64,000 bases of DNA from Alphaproteobacteria bacterium (GTDB taxonomy: Bacteria; Pseudomonadota; Alphaproteobacteria; Rhodobacterales; Rhodobacteraceae): assembly GCA_030428355.1 (NCBI GenBank), contig JAUIBL010000009.1, forward strand, positions 47,506 to 111,505, written 5' to 3'. The notes below the pieces were generated by a model. That model did no database searches. It worked only from the letters and a program-made list of their open reading frames with translations, and was not told where the DNA came from. This document shows, in pieces, positions 1 to 8,365 of the stretch; within the stretch, counting starts at the first letter, position 1; every line of letters starts with the position of its first letter. Position numbers and translations under genes: made by a program.

Positions 1-1
1 G

Positions 2-400
2 TTCCCTGCCGAACAGGTGGCCGAACTGACCGATCTTGCGGCTCAGGTGGATGTGATGGTGATTGCCGTGCCCGGCGGGGCAGAGACCCATCACCTGATC
101 GATGCGGCGGTCCTGAATGCCATGCAGCCCCACGCACATCTGGTGAACATCGCGCGGGGGGATGTGGTGAACGAAGCTGATCTGATCGACGCCTTGACCC
201 AAAGCCGGATCGCGGGGGTGGGGCTGGATGTCTACGAGTTTGAACCCAAGGTGCCGCAGGCGCTCATCGACATGGAGAACGTCACGCTCCTGCCGCATCT
301 GGGCACCGCGGCGCTCGAGGTGCGGACGGCGATGGGGCTGATGGCGGTCGACAACGCGATTGCCTTTGCCAAGGGGCAGCCCCTGCCGAACCGGGTTTAG
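2..400 (+). CDS. D-2-hydroxyacid dehydrogenase, C-terminal part (truncated by window edge)
   Basis: The reading frame is already open at the left edge, so the N-terminus lies outside the window. About 132 residues are visible. They match the NAD-binding and C-terminal catalytic part of D-isomer-specific 2-hydroxyacid dehydrogenases of the glyoxylate/hydroxypyruvate reductase type. The catalytic Arg is in NIARGDVV, the Glu follows in DVYEFEP, and the His is in LPHLGTA. The enzyme would reduce a 2-oxoacid such as glyoxylate or hydroxypyruvate with NAD(P)H in the cytoplasm. Its substrate cannot be settled from this part. The stop overlaps the stop of the convergent small membrane-protein gene. 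Confidence 0.85.
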   Translation, partial: FPAEQVAELTDLAAQVDVMVIAVPGGAETHHLIDAAVLNAMQPHAHLVNIARGDVVNEADLIDALTQSRIAGVGLDVYEFEPKVPQALIDMENVTLLPHLGTAALEVRTAMGLMAVDNAIAFAKGQPLPNRV

Positions 401-651
401 ACCTCGCGATCTCCGGGGCGTGGGATCGGGCCGTGTTCGAACGGATCGCGGTGCGGCGACCATTGCGGATCGTTGTTCTTGATCAGGCGCGAGACATAGT
501 ACGCGCTGGGCCATGCCATCAGAAAGCCGATGACCGCAGCCGCGCCGATCACCCACCATGAATAATAGCCCATGGTAAAGGCCGTGGTCACCAGCGTGCC
601 GGTGATCAGGGCACCGCTGAGTAGCGAAAGAATGATGGATAGTCGGTCCAT
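397..651 (-). CDS. Small two-helix membrane protein (84 aa)
   Basis: This is an 84-residue protein with two hydrophobic segments, roughly residues 4-27 and 33-53, and a hydrophilic Pro/Arg/His-rich C-terminal tail (PHRDPFEHGPIPRPG). The start was chosen because an excellent ribosome-binding site (AAAGGAGG) lies 6 bases before ATG at 651. The frame stays open far upstream on this strand, but that extension is the antisense of the KAS III gene. The protein is a typical small hypothetical inner-membrane protein. I do not recognise a specific family. Confidence 0.75.
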   Translation of the reverse strand: MDRLSIILSLLSGALITGTLVTTAFTMGYYSWWVIGAAAVIGFLMAWPSAYYVSRLIKNNDPQWSPHRDPFEHGPIPRPGDREV

Positions 652-774
652 TGTGTACCTCCTTTGACAGATAAACGCGTGTTCCTGAGTACAGGTTCCG
701 AAGTCCCGCAGCGTCGCACTTGACCGCGGGGCGCGCGTGCAGTCTGGTCCCTGCACGCAAAAAGGACCCGTGCC

Positions 775-1893
775 ATGATCCAGCCCGCCATCACCGGAAG
801 CGGTGTGTTCACACCAGAGCATATCATCACAAATGATGAACTCGTGGTGGCATTCAACGCCTATGCCGACCGGATCAATGCCGAAAACGCGGACGCCATT
901 GCCGCCGGCGAGATGGAGCCTGTCCCCCATTCCAGCGCGGATTTCATCGTATCGGCCTCGGGCATCGAACAGCGTTACGTGATGGACAAGACCGGGGTTC
1001 TTGACCCCAATCGCATGTTCCCGCATCTCCGGGCGCGGTCGGACGATGAACCATCGCTCATGGCGGAAATGGCGGTCGATGCGATCACCAAGGCGCTGGC
1101 GCAGGCCGGACGCGCGGCGTCCGAGGTGGATCTGGTGATCTGTGCTGCATCGAACCACGAACGCGCCTACCCGGCGATTGCGGTCGAGATTCAAAGCCTG
1201 ATCGGCGCAGGCGGCTTCGCCTTCGACATGAACGTCGCCTGTTCCTCGGCCACCTTCGGTATTCAGGCCGCAGCCGACATGGTGCGGTCTGGCTCGGTCA
1301 AATGTGCGATCGTCGTGAACCCCGAGATCTGTTCTGCGCATCTCGAATGGCGGGATCGGGACTGTCACTTCATCTTTGGCGACGTGGCAACGGCAGTGGT
1401 GATCGAACCCGACGCCAACGCCCAGGGCGCGCATTTCACCATCCACGGCACCCGCTGTGCCACAGAGTTTTCCAACAACATCCGCAACAACAACGGTTTC
1501 CTGCGCCGCACCCGCGACCAGATGGAAGACCGCCGCGACATGCAGTTCATGCAGAACGGGCGCAAGGTCTTCAAGGAAGTGCTGCCGATGGTGTCGGCGC
1601 ATATCCTTGGGCATCTGGCAGACGAAGGCTGGGGCGCGGACAGACTCAAGCGCCTTTGGCTGCATCAGGCTAATAAGACGATGAACGATTTCATCGGAAA
1701 GAAAGTCTTGGGTCGCACGCCCGAACCCGGCGAGCAGCCGAACATCCTGCAGGATTACGCGAACACATCATCTGCCGGGTCCATCATCGCCTTCTCGAAA
1801 TACTCAGATGATCTGCAGCCGGGCGACCGCGGCGTGATCTGCTCTTTCGGCGCAGGCTATTCCGTCGGGTCAGTGTTGATCGAACGCGCGTAG
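775..1893 (+). CDS. Beta-ketoacyl-ACP synthase III family protein (372 aa)
   Basis: This thiolase-fold enzyme has the KAS III catalytic triad: Cys in NVACSSATFG (about residue 155), His in LHQANKTMNDF and Asn in YANTSSAGS. Such enzymes condense an acyl-CoA with malonyl-ACP to start fatty acid synthesis. At 372 residues it is longer than classical FabH (about 320), with an insert after the N-terminal strand (residues about 30-60). It may therefore be a specialised KAS III rather than the housekeeping FabH. AAAGGA precedes the ATG. An intrinsic terminator follows the stop closely, which suggests a single-gene transcript. Confidence 0.88.
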   Translation: MIQPAITGSGVFTPEHIITNDELVVAFNAYADRINAENADAIAAGEMEPVPHSSADFIVSASGIEQRYVMDKTGVLDPNRMFPHLRARSDDEPSLMAEMAVDAITKALAQAGRAASEVDLVICAASNHERAYPAIAVEIQSLIGAGGFAFDMNVACSSATFGIQAAADMVRSGSVKCAIVVNPEICSAHLEWRDRDCHFIFGDVATAVVIEPDANAQGAHFTIHGTRCATEFSNNIRNNNGFLRRTRDQMEDRRDMQFMQNGRKVFKEVLPMVSAHILGHLADEGWGADRLKRLWLHQANKTMNDFIGKKVLGRTPEPGEQPNILQDYANTSSAGSIIAFSKYSDDLQPGDRGVICSFGAGYSVGSVLIERA

Positions 1894-1897
1894 AAAA

Positions 1898-1926
1898 AGA
1901 GGGCCAACCGGCCCTCTCCCTCTTTT
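1898..1926 (+). terminator. Intrinsic terminator after the KAS III gene
   Basis: The hairpin AGAGGGCC-aacc-GGCCCTCT (1898-1917) has 8 perfect pairs and is followed by CCCTCTTTT. It starts 5 bases after the stop codon. The run of As before the stem and Ts after it means it could also stop leftward transcription of the PRC-barrel gene. Confidence 0.75.
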
Positions 1927-1946
1927 CGGCATCAATGTGACCGGCG

Positions 1947-2456
1947 TCAGTTCCAGAAGCCTTCGTCGACGGATTCCATCTGTTCCAATTGCTCTTCGTT
2001 GTGCTTGGTCACAAAGGCATAGCTGCGGTCGTCCACCGCCACGAGGTTCACGTCGGAAACCGGGATCATCACGTGCTTGTCGGCAATATCAAGAAATCCG
2101 CCAACCTCGGCCACGATGCCGATCATCTGACCGCTCTTGTTGAGGATGATGTCCTCGATCTCGCCGATGTCGTTCCAGTTGGCACCGACTTCGGTGTGGA
2201 TCGTATCCATCGACCAACCTTCGTCATTGGCGGCATTGGTCGTGTAGACGGTGCCACCGGTGATGTCGCGGGTGCGGATCAGATTGGCCGGATCATCCAT
2301 CGACATGTCGTCATTCGACGCCATGTTGGTGCTGTCCGTCATCCCGGTCGTCGCAGACCCGGTGGCCATGTCACCGGATGTGTGGCTTTCAGCCCATGCG
2401 CCGGTGGCGCCGAGTGACAGGGCAAGTGCGCTTGCGAAGAGTTTGTTGGTGGTCAT
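1947..2456 (-). CDS. Exported PRC-barrel domain protein (169 aa)
   Basis: The protein begins with a signal peptide (MTTNKLFASALALSLGATGAWA, cleavage after AWA). A Thr/Ser/Met/Asp-rich low-complexity stretch follows at residues 24-57. A PRC-barrel domain then spans about 70-145 (GEIEDIILNKSGQMIGIV). PRC-barrel proteins bind partners or RNA through a small beta-barrel; periplasmic ones of this type are common in alphaproteobacteria and have no defined reaction. ATG at 2456 was chosen over upstream options because AGGAGG lies 5 bases before it. The gene is convergent with the KAS III gene. Confidence 0.85.
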   Translation of the reverse strand: MTTNKLFASALALSLGATGAWAESHTSGDMATGSATTGMTDSTNMASNDDMSMDDPANLIRTRDITGGTVYTTNAANDEGWSMDTIHTEVGANWNDIGEIEDIILNKSGQMIGIVAEVGGFLDIADKHVMIPVSDVNLVAVDDRSYAFVTKHNEEQLEQMESVDEGFWN

Positions 2457-2554
2457 TGCATCCTCCTGGGTTGCGTTGCTTCTGGAGAGACAACCCAGCT
2501 GTCGGACACGATGTTCCACGGAATGTTTTTGCGGTGTGATGGAACTTTATCTGC

Positions 2555-3136
2555 TCAGGCCGCGCCGGTTTCCTGTCGCCAGTGCTTCCGGCAGAGGCTG
2601 ACATAGGTTTCGTTGCCGCCGATCTGGACCTGCGCACCTTCGGTAAGGGCGCGGCCTTCGGAATCCTTGCGCACAACCATGGTCGCCTTGCGCCCGCAAT
2701 GGCAGATCGTGCGCACTTCGCGCAGCGAATCCGCCAAGGCAAGCAGCGTGGCCGAGCCGGGAAAAAGCTGTCCACGGAAATCCACCCGCAGCCCGTAGGC
2801 CATCACCGGCACGTTCAGATCATCCGCCACCCGCGCAAGTTGCCAGACCTGATCCGGCGTCAGGAACTGCGCCTCGTCAATGAAGATGCAGGCCAGCTCT
2901 GTCTGTGCCAGAACGCTCTCGATCCGCGTGAAAAGGTCATCCGCCGGAGAGAACGTGTCCGCTTCGCGCGCAAACCCGATGCGTGAGCCGATCCGCCCCT
3001 GACCCGCCCGATCATCGAAGGCTGCGGTCATGCGATAGACCGACATCCCGCGTTCTTCGTAATTGTGCGCAGCCTGCAGCAGCAGGGTCGATTTCCCTGC
3101 ATTCATGGTGGAATAGTTGAAATAGAGCTTCGCCAT
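2555..3136 (-). CDS. tdk: Thymidine kinase
   Basis: This is a type II thymidine kinase of 193 residues, the usual family length, which phosphorylates thymidine with ATP in the salvage pathway. The P-loop is STMNAGKST (residues 9-17), the Walker-B-like motif is FIDEAQF, and the zinc site is formed by CHCGRK and the C-terminal SLCRKHW. ATG at 3136 is chosen because the family starts MAKLYF next to the P-loop; the frame is open further upstream but that part is not family-like. The ribosome-binding site (GGCGGGAC) is weak. The gene is divergent from the gene at 3422. Confidence 0.95.
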   Translation of the reverse strand: MAKLYFNYSTMNAGKSTLLLQAAHNYEERGMSVYRMTAAFDDRAGQGRIGSRIGFAREADTFSPADDLFTRIESVLAQTELACIFIDEAQFLTPDQVWQLARVADDLNVPVMAYGLRVDFRGQLFPGSATLLALADSLREVRTICHCGRKATMVVRKDSEGRALTEGAQVQIGGNETYVSLCRKHWRQETGAA

Positions 3137-3421
3137 GTCCCGCCACATGCCCCAACCGGACCGGGCGCGCAAGTGAGACAGGTTCAGGATGCGCTTGCCC
3201 TGTCTATGGCCTTTGGGCGGTACAGAGGCGCGCATGCCTGACTGCGTGCTCTGAAAGCGCATCCTGAGTCCGGACCAGCGATAGGGAAAGGACTGGGTCC
3301 GGAGTGCCTTGACGCCCGATTAATTCGGATCTGGACCACCTCTCGCATTGCGTTACGATGAAAGTCAGGGGAAAGAAGCGCATCAATTCCCGCCGCGACG
3401 GGTCACAGTAAGGGGTCTGCC

Positions 3422-3880
3422 ATGCAATCATTCGGTCCGTATCTGAAAAAGCACACCGAATTGCTGGTCAAGGACGTGGGCATCGAAAAAGCCTGCGAAC
3501 TCACGGGCAAATCCAAGGCAACGCTTGGCCGGTATTACGCCGACCACGACGAACACGCCGACCGGTTCATTCCGGTGGATGCCGTTGCGGCGCTGGAACA
3601 GGTGTCCAGCTATCCGCATGTCACATCGGCGTTGGCCGAGCTGAACGGGATCACGCTGTCTTTCGAACAGCGGCGGGACAATACGACCCGCAAGGGTGGT
3701 GTGAATTCCGACGTCGTTGCGCTCAGCCAGCGGTTTGCCATGCTGATGTCTGAATACCACCAGTCGATCGAAGACGGCGTGATCAGCGCCAACGAGGCCC
3801 GGCGTCTTCTGCGCGAAACGCTGGCGCTACAACAGGTGCTGATCGATATGAAACTGCATCTGGAAGATGAAACAGTTTGA
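3422..3880 (+). CDS. Small HTH-like protein of unknown function (152 aa)
   Basis: The N-terminal third (VGIEKACELTGKSKATLGRY, residues 20-39) reads like a helix-turn-helix comparable to phage CII or replication-type regulators. The rest is helical, with a charged C-terminal end rich in Leu and Glu. It is likely a DNA-binding regulator, but no target is evident. It overlaps the next gene by 14 bases, and the following diacylglycerol kinase gene is 8 bases further on, so the three genes probably share a transcript. I do not recognise a named family. Confidence 0.7.
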   Translation: MQSFGPYLKKHTELLVKDVGIEKACELTGKSKATLGRYYADHDEHADRFIPVDAVAALEQVSSYPHVTSALAELNGITLSFEQRRDNTTRKGGVNSDVVALSQRFAMLMSEYHQSIEDGVISANEARRLLRETLALQQVLIDMKLHLEDETV

Positions 3881-4220
3881 AGGCGTCATCTCGGATCGCG
3901 GCTCGAAATACGCGGTCAGCGGCGGACCGGCATCCAGTCGGGCGGATGTCGACGGGTTTCTCAAGGGGCTGAAACGCGCCAAGAAATACGCCAAGGCCAC
4001 GCATAACACATGGGCGGTCGTGTTCTCGGACGGCACCCCGCTCAAGAACGACGACGGTGAAGGTGGGGCGGGGCAGATCATCCTGCAGATGCTCGAACGC
4101 GAAGGCCTGACCGATCACGTGATCGTCGTCACGCGCTGGTACGGCGGCAAACATCTGGGTGGCGACCGCTTCCGCCACGTTCAGGATTGCGTGCGCCATT
4201 ATCTCGACAACACTCAATAG
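3867..4220 (+). CDS. IMPACT/YigZ N-terminal (UPF0029) family protein (117 aa)
   Basis: The conserved core of the IMPACT/YigZ N-terminal domain is present: THNTWAVVFSDG, the DDGEGGAGQ loop and VIVVTRWYGGKHLGGDRF. YigZ proteins normally have a second ferredoxin-like domain and about 200 residues. This one is only the first domain, with a short basic N-terminus. The family is linked to translation control in eukaryotes (IMPACT/GCN1), while the bacterial role is unclear. It starts inside the end of the preceding gene, so translational coupling is likely. Confidence 0.8.
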   Translation: MKQFEGVISDRGSKYAVSGGPASSRADVDGFLKGLKRAKKYAKATHNTWAVVFSDGTPLKNDDGEGGAGQIILQMLEREGLTDHVIVVTRWYGGKHLGGDRFRHVQDCVRHYLDNTQ

Positions 4221-4228
4221 GCAGCGGG

Positions 4229-4576
4229 ATGGAGTTTCTCAGACGCCTGAAACTGCGCTGCATCTGGTCCTGGGCCGGGGTTGTCGCAACCTGGAAGTCC
4301 GAGCACAGCTTTCGCAGCTGGGTCTGGGCGAACCTTGTTTCTGGGGTGCTGGCTCTGATCCTCCCGATTTCGCCTGCCGAACGGGCGCTGATCCTTGCGC
4401 TCGGGATCCTGATCCTCGCGGCGGAACTGCTCAACACCGCCATCGAGGATGCGGTCGATTACATCTCGACCGAGGATCACCCACTGGCCAAACGCGCCAA
4501 GGATGCAGGCAGCGCTGGCGTCGCCGTTGCGGCAATCGCGGCGGGGGTGGCGTGGGTCGTTATCCTGATTGGGTAG
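4229..4576 (+). CDS. dgkA: Diacylglycerol kinase (DgkA type)
   Basis: This small integral membrane kinase of 115 residues has three predicted membrane helices and the family signature AAELLNTAIEDAVD, which holds the catalytic and metal-binding acidic residues. It phosphorylates diacylglycerol to phosphatidate at the inner membrane and so recycles lipid head-group turnover products. ATG at 4229 gives the family-typical N-terminus; a longer in-frame start upstream lies inside the previous gene. The 3' end overlaps the convergent DUF393 gene by 17 bases. Confidence 0.93.
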   Translation: MEFLRRLKLRCIWSWAGVVATWKSEHSFRSWVWANLVSGVLALILPISPAERALILALGILILAAELLNTAIEDAVDYISTEDHPLAKRAKDAGSAGVAVAAIAAGVAWVVILIG

Positions 4577-4949
4577 CGCGACGCACCTTGCGGCGCAGGT
4601 GCCAGCGGTAGATCAGGGGGGCGAGGATGTGGTCATAGACCACGGATGCGACCTGCCGGATCCCCGGCAGCCCCACGGCACGGGCCAGCCAGCGATAGCG
4701 CGGCATGTCTTGCCACAACACAAGAAAAGCCGGGATGCCGCTGGTCAGTTCGCCATCCCGCAGCACGTAGAGACGCCGCGCGGCGGTGTCCTCGTCAATC
4801 CCCCATTCCGCCCGGTCGGGTCCGTTCAGGTCATCGAACCGGATCGGCAGACCCTGTTTGCGGGCGTAGGCGGCATAGTGGTTGATCTCGAAGGAACAGA
4901 CCGGGCATTGGTCGTTGTAGAGCACGCGTGTTTCGGATGTGTCAGGCAT
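4560..4949 (-). CDS. DCC/DUF393 family thiol-disulfide oxidoreductase-like protein
   Basis: The 129-residue protein starts with the DCC signature YNDQCPVCSFEINHY (residues 11-25), a thioredoxin-like CxxC. The rest is typical of DUF393, including a basic C-terminal tail (RRKVRRATQ). A redox role is inferred from the motif only. It lies downstream of rimO on the same strand, with a pair of strong hairpins between them (4994-5035). Its end overlaps dgkA. Confidence 0.8.
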   Translation of the reverse strand: MPDTSETRVLYNDQCPVCSFEINHYAAYARKQGLPIRFDDLNGPDRAEWGIDEDTAARRLYVLRDGELTSGIPAFLVLWQDMPRYRWLARAVGLPGIRQVASVVYDHILAPLIYRWHLRRKVRRATQSG

Positions 4950-4993
4950 GCGCCAGAGCTAAGGTGGGTTGGCCCGCCGGCAAGTGCGACATA

Positions 4994-5035
4994 CCGTTTC
5001 CGTCAACGGAAACGGCTGATGCGTCACCGCATCAG
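4994..5035. repeat. Tandem hairpin pair at the rimO 3' end
   Basis: Two adjacent inverted repeats lie here. CCGTTTCCGT-ca-ACGGAAACGG (4994-5015) has 10-bp perfect arms. CTGATGCG-tcac-CGCATCAG (5016-5035) has 8-bp perfect arms and overlaps the rimO stop. There is no T-tract, so it may act as an RNA processing or stabilising element, or be a mobile palindromic repeat. A similar pair lies at 10028-10067. Confidence 0.8.
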
Positions 5036-6405
5036 ACGCGCTGACCCCAAAGGTCGTATTCCCCGGCCTCGTCGACCTCGACCGTAACAATCTCGCCCAC
5101 AGACAACCCGTCCGTGCCTTCGTCGATGAACAGGTTTCCATCGATCTCGGGTGCGTCGGCCTTGGTCCGGCAGGTGGCGATGCCGTCCTCGTCGATGTCG
5201 TCGATGATGACATCCATCCGCTGACCGACCTTGGCCGCCAGCTTGGCTTCGGAAATCGCCTGCGCCTTTTCCATGAACCGGTCCCAGCGCTCTTGCTTGA
5301 CCTCGTCCGGCACATGATCCGGCAGGGCGTTCGAGCGCGCGCCGGCGACGTTTTCGTACTGAAAACAACCGACGCGATCCAGTTGCGCCTCGTCCATCCA
5401 GTCGAGCAGCGTCTGAAACTCGGACTCGGTCTCGCCTGGATAGCCGACGATGAAGGTCGAGCGCAGCGTGATGTCGGGGCAGATGTCGCGCCAGGCCGCG
5501 ATCTCGTCCAGCGTCCGCGCCGCTGCAGCCGGGCGGGCCATGCGTTTCAGCGTGTCGGGATGTGCGTGCTGGAACGGGATGTCGAGATAGGGCAGCACCA
5601 GCCCCTCCGCCATCAGCGGCACAAGCTCGCGCACATGCGGGTAGGGGTAGACGTAATGCATCCGAACCCATGCGCCCAAACCGCCAAGGTCACGGGCCAG
5701 CGACAGGATCGGGAACTTCTCGTCCCGGTCCTTCCAGTCCGTGCCATAGGCCGAGGTGTCCTGCGAAATCACCAGCAATTCCCGCACGCCCGACTCGACC
5801 AGCTTTTCCGCCTCGCGCAGCACCGCCTTGGCCGGGCGCGAGGTCAGCTTGCCGCGCATGTCCGGAATGATGCAGAACTTGCAGGTGTGATTGCAGCCCT
5901 CTGAAATCTTGAGATAGCTGTAGTGGCGCGGCGTCAGCTTCACGCCCGAGGCAGGCAGCAGGTCGATGAACGGATCGGGATCGGGTGGCACGGCTTTGTG
6001 CACCGCATCCAGCACCTGTTCGTACTGATGCGGTCCCGTCACCGCCAACACTTTCGGATGTGCGCCGGTGATATACTCGGGCTCGGCCCCCAGACACCCT
6101 GTCACGATCACCCGCCCGTTCTCGGCCAGCGCCTCGCCAATGGCCTCGAGGCTTTCCGCCTTGGCCGAATCGAGAAACCCGCAGGTGTTCACAATCACCG
6201 CATCGGCCCCGGCATAATCGGCGCTGATCCCATAACCTTCGGCGCGCAGCCGCGTCAGAATCCGTTCTGAATCAACCAGCGCCTTGGGGCAGCCAAGCGA
6301 CACCATGCCGATGGTCGGCTGACCTGCACGGGGCGCATCGGAAAACCGCGCGGCAGGCGCGAGGTCGGGGCGAAGGGAGGGCGGGTTCTGGGACATGCGC
6401 GGCAT
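5032..6405 (-). CDS. rimO: Ribosomal protein S12 methylthiotransferase RimO
   Basis: This radical-SAM methylthiotransferase modifies an Asp of ribosomal protein S12. The N-terminal MTTase domain carries cysteines in [22 protein letters not shown] and GCLGAEPE, which bind the auxiliary cluster. The radical-SAM motif is [11 protein letters not shown] (about residue 175) and a TRAM domain lies at the C-terminus. [12 protein letters not shown] and the CGFLDSA loop are diagnostic for RimO over MiaB or MtaB. The length of 457 residues is normal. A second ATG at 6396 is possible. Confidence 0.96.
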   Translation of the reverse strand: MPRMSQNPPSLRPDLAPAARFSDAPRAGQPTIGMVSLGCPKALVDSERILTRLRAEGYGISADYAGADAVIVNTCGFLDSAKAESLEAIGEALAENGRVIVTGCLGAEPEYITGAHPKVLAVTGPHQYEQVLDAVHKAVPPDPDPFIDLLPASGVKLTPRHYSYLKISEGCNHTCKFCIIPDMRGKLTSRPAKAVLREAEKLVESGVRELLVISQDTSAYGTDWKDRDEKFPILSLARDLGGLGAWVRMHYVYPYPHVRELVPLMAEGLVLPYLDIPFQHAHPDTLKRMARPAAAARTLDEIAAWRDICPDITLRSTFIVGYPGETESEFQTLLDWMDEAQLDRVGCFQYENVAGARSNALPDHVPDEVKQERWDRFMEKAQAISEAKLAAKVGQRMDVIIDDIDEDGIATCRTKADAPEIDGNLFIDEGTDGLSVGEIVTVEVDEAGEYDLWGQRV

Positions 6406-6835
6406 ATAGAGCCTTCGTCCGCACTGTGAAAGGCCCTACATCGGACCAGAGCCATACCGGCACACCCGGCAGGTCCACCCCGCGATCAACAGCGTGAATT
6501 CCGCCTTGGCACAAACATCCAACGCGCATTAAGCTTGCGACAATCCTCACGCGGCAGAATGAGGCGGCAATCCGGGGCGCAGATGATGAATCATCTGTTC
6601 AGTATGCAACGAAGGTGCCGCGAATCTGACCTTGGATCGACCGTCGCTCCACAAGCTGATGGTTCAGGTGCGCCGCGCCACAGCGAGCGATCAGAAAGAA
6701 CTGCTCAAATGGCTCAAAGGTAAATTCGAGCCGGGGCCGTAGCGGGATCGTGCGGCAATCCGACTGCAAGTTGTTCCTAAACTCGATAAAGTCACCGAGC
6801 GAGGCCGAGCATCTGCCCGGCACCACCTGCCTGCT
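6406..6835. other. 430-bp intergenic region with a possible gene relic
   Basis: No intact gene is convincing here. On the plus strand, the frame just after a stop at 6587-6589 reads to a stop at 6740-6742. It encodes about 50 residues with protein-like features (CSVC near its start, KELLKWLKGKFEPGP at the end) but has no good start codon until ATG at 6659. It could be the tail of a decayed small gene. A short inverted repeat, AGATGAT-ga-ATCATCT, lies at 6581-6596. The rest holds the rimO upstream region and the gcrA downstream region. Confidence 0.35.
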
Positions 6836-7423
6836 TCAGCGCCGACGGTCGCGGCGCGAGCTCATGGGCTGGAAGGCCACACCCACATGCGCTTCGCAAT
6901 AGGGTTTGCCCTGCTGGACGGGCAGGCCGCAGAACCAGAAATTCGGGGTTGCCGGATCGCCCACGGGCCATTTGCAGGTTTTCTCGGTCAGCTCCATCAG
7001 CGTCAGCTTCTTGGCCTTCTTCTCGATCGCATTCACCTTGGCCAGAGCCTCTGGGCTGATCTCGTTGGCCGAGGGCTGCGGCGGCAGGGGCTGACCGGCG
7101 GGAATGATCTGGCGGCGCGGGCTGGGCGGGGGTGTTGCGGATTTCGTCTCCATCACGACCTCGGGTTCGGCAGGCTTGGGGGCGGGGGCCGGTTTCGGTG
7201 CCGCCTTGGGGGCCGGTTTCGCCTCGGGCTTGGGCGCGGGCTTGGCTTCCGGCTTGGCTGCCGGACCGGCAGCACCGGCGCGGTTCGACAACCCCAGACG
7301 ATGCACCTTCCCGATCACGGCATTGCGCGTCACGCCGCCAAGTTCCTTGGCGATCTGGCTGGCAGACTGGCCTTCGCCCCACATCTTCTTCAACAGCTCT
7401 ACGCGTTCATCGGTCCAGGACAT
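6836..7423 (-). CDS. gcrA: Cell cycle regulator GcrA
   Basis: The N-terminal 45 residues (MSWTDERVELLKKMW, SASQIAKELGGVTRNAVIGK) are the GcrA DNA-binding domain. GcrA binds sigma-70 RNA polymerase and promotes transcription at promoters carrying CcrM-methylated GANTC sites. An Ala/Pro/Lys-rich linker (about residues 50-110) follows, and then the C-terminal segment with CKWPVGDP and FCGLP. The protein is 195 residues, slightly longer than in Caulobacter because of the linker. ATG at 7423 was chosen for the family start and the GGAGGG before it. It is divergent from the ABC permease gene. Confidence 0.95.
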   Translation of the reverse strand: MSWTDERVELLKKMWGEGQSASQIAKELGGVTRNAVIGKVHRLGLSNRAGAAGPAAKPEAKPAPKPEAKPAPKAAPKPAPAPKPAEPEVVMETKSATPPPSPRRQIIPAGQPLPPQPSANEISPEALAKVNAIEKKAKKLTLMELTEKTCKWPVGDPATPNFWFCGLPVQQGKPYCEAHVGVAFQPMSSRRDRRR

Positions 7424-7542
7424 CGTGCCCTCCATCAAAAAGAGCGGCCGTTTGCGTTGGCCGCCCGAAATCTCTAAGTCGCACTCTATTCTAATCATGC
7501 GCGGGCGAGTTACAACCCGCACTGACAGGCAAGAGAGGTCCA

Positions 7543-8352
7543 ATGCAGCAGACAGGACAGATGGTCACGAACGAACGCCGTTTCGGACGGGTGAACTGGC
7601 TGGGGCTCTACACCCTCGCACAGCGCGAGGTGCTGCGGTTTCTCAATGTCTGGACCCAGACCGTGCTGGCCCCGCTGGTGACGGCGGGTCTCTTCATGCT
7701 GATCTTCACCATCGCCATCGGCCCGCGCCGGGGTGACGTGATGGGGGTTGATTTCACCACCTTCATCGCACCGGGTATCCTGATGATGACGGTGATCCAG
7801 AACGCCTTTGCCAACACCTCGTCCTCGATCGTCATCTCCAAGGTGCAGGGCAATATCGTGGACACGCTGATGCCGCCGCTTTCGGCGGGCGAGCTGGTGC
7901 TGGGCTATCTTGCCGGTGGCGTGGCGCGGGGGCTTTTGGTGGCCGTTGTGATCGTGCTGGCGCTCTGGGTGTTTCTGGGCATCGTGCCGCAAAACCCGCT
8001 GGTCGCCTTGTTCTTCGTGATCGTGGGTGCTGCGCTTTTGTCGGGCATCGGGATGGTTGCGGGGATCTTTGCCGACAAATTCGACCAGATGGCCGCGATC
8101 ACCAATTTCATCGTGACGCCGCTCGCCTTTCTGTCAGGCACGTTCTACTCGGTCGAGGCGCTGCCGCCCATCATGTATGACATCACCCATGCCAATCCGA
8201 TCTTCTACCTGATCGACGGCGTGCGGTGGGGCATCATCGGCGTGTCCGACAGCAGCCCGGCGTTGGGTGCTGTCATCGCCGTGGGCAGCACTCTGGCCAT
8301 CAATCTGCTGGCGTGGTCATTTTTCCAACGGGGCTACCGGCTGAAGGCCTGA
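7543..8352 (+). CDS. ABC-2 type transporter permease (269 aa)
   Basis: This is a six-helix ABC-2 membrane domain. The conserved region LSGTFYSVEALPP followed by ITHANPIFYLIDGVRWG is the ABC-2 signature near the C-terminus. Such permeases export drugs, polysaccharides or lipids together with a separate ATPase. No ATPase gene adjoins it: the neighbours are gcrA (divergent) and a DMT transporter (convergent). Its partner must lie elsewhere. A second in-frame ATG at 7561 is possible; GAGAGG precedes the first. Confidence 0.88.
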   Translation: MQQTGQMVTNERRFGRVNWLGLYTLAQREVLRFLNVWTQTVLAPLVTAGLFMLIFTIAIGPRRGDVMGVDFTTFIAPGILMMTVIQNAFANTSSSIVISKVQGNIVDTLMPPLSAGELVLGYLAGGVARGLLVAVVIVLALWVFLGIVPQNPLVALFFVIVGAALLSGIGMVAGIFADKFDQMAAITNFIVTPLAFLSGTFYSVEALPPIMYDITHANPIFYLIDGVRWGIIGVSDSSPALGAVIAVGSTLAINLLAWSFFQRGYRLKA

Positions 8353-8362
8353 TCCGGCCTTC
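8343..8362. terminator. Bidirectional hairpin between convergent genes
   Basis: GAAGGCC-tgatcc-GGCCTTC (8343-8362) overlaps the stop of the ABC permease and sits just before the end of the convergent DMT transporter. It has seven perfect pairs and no clear T-tract, so termination is plausible but not certain. Confidence 0.45.
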
Positions 8363-8365
8363 CCG

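Noticed and set aside
397..1665. A 422-codon minus-strand frame ending in the small membrane protein
   Set aside because: Only the last 84 codons, after a strong ribosome-binding site, are protein-like. The rest is antisense of the KAS III gene.
4108..4124. GATCACGTGATC palindrome as another TGTGATCACA-type box
   Set aside because: It lies inside the coding sequence of the IMPACT-like gene, has a different centre and no partner box.
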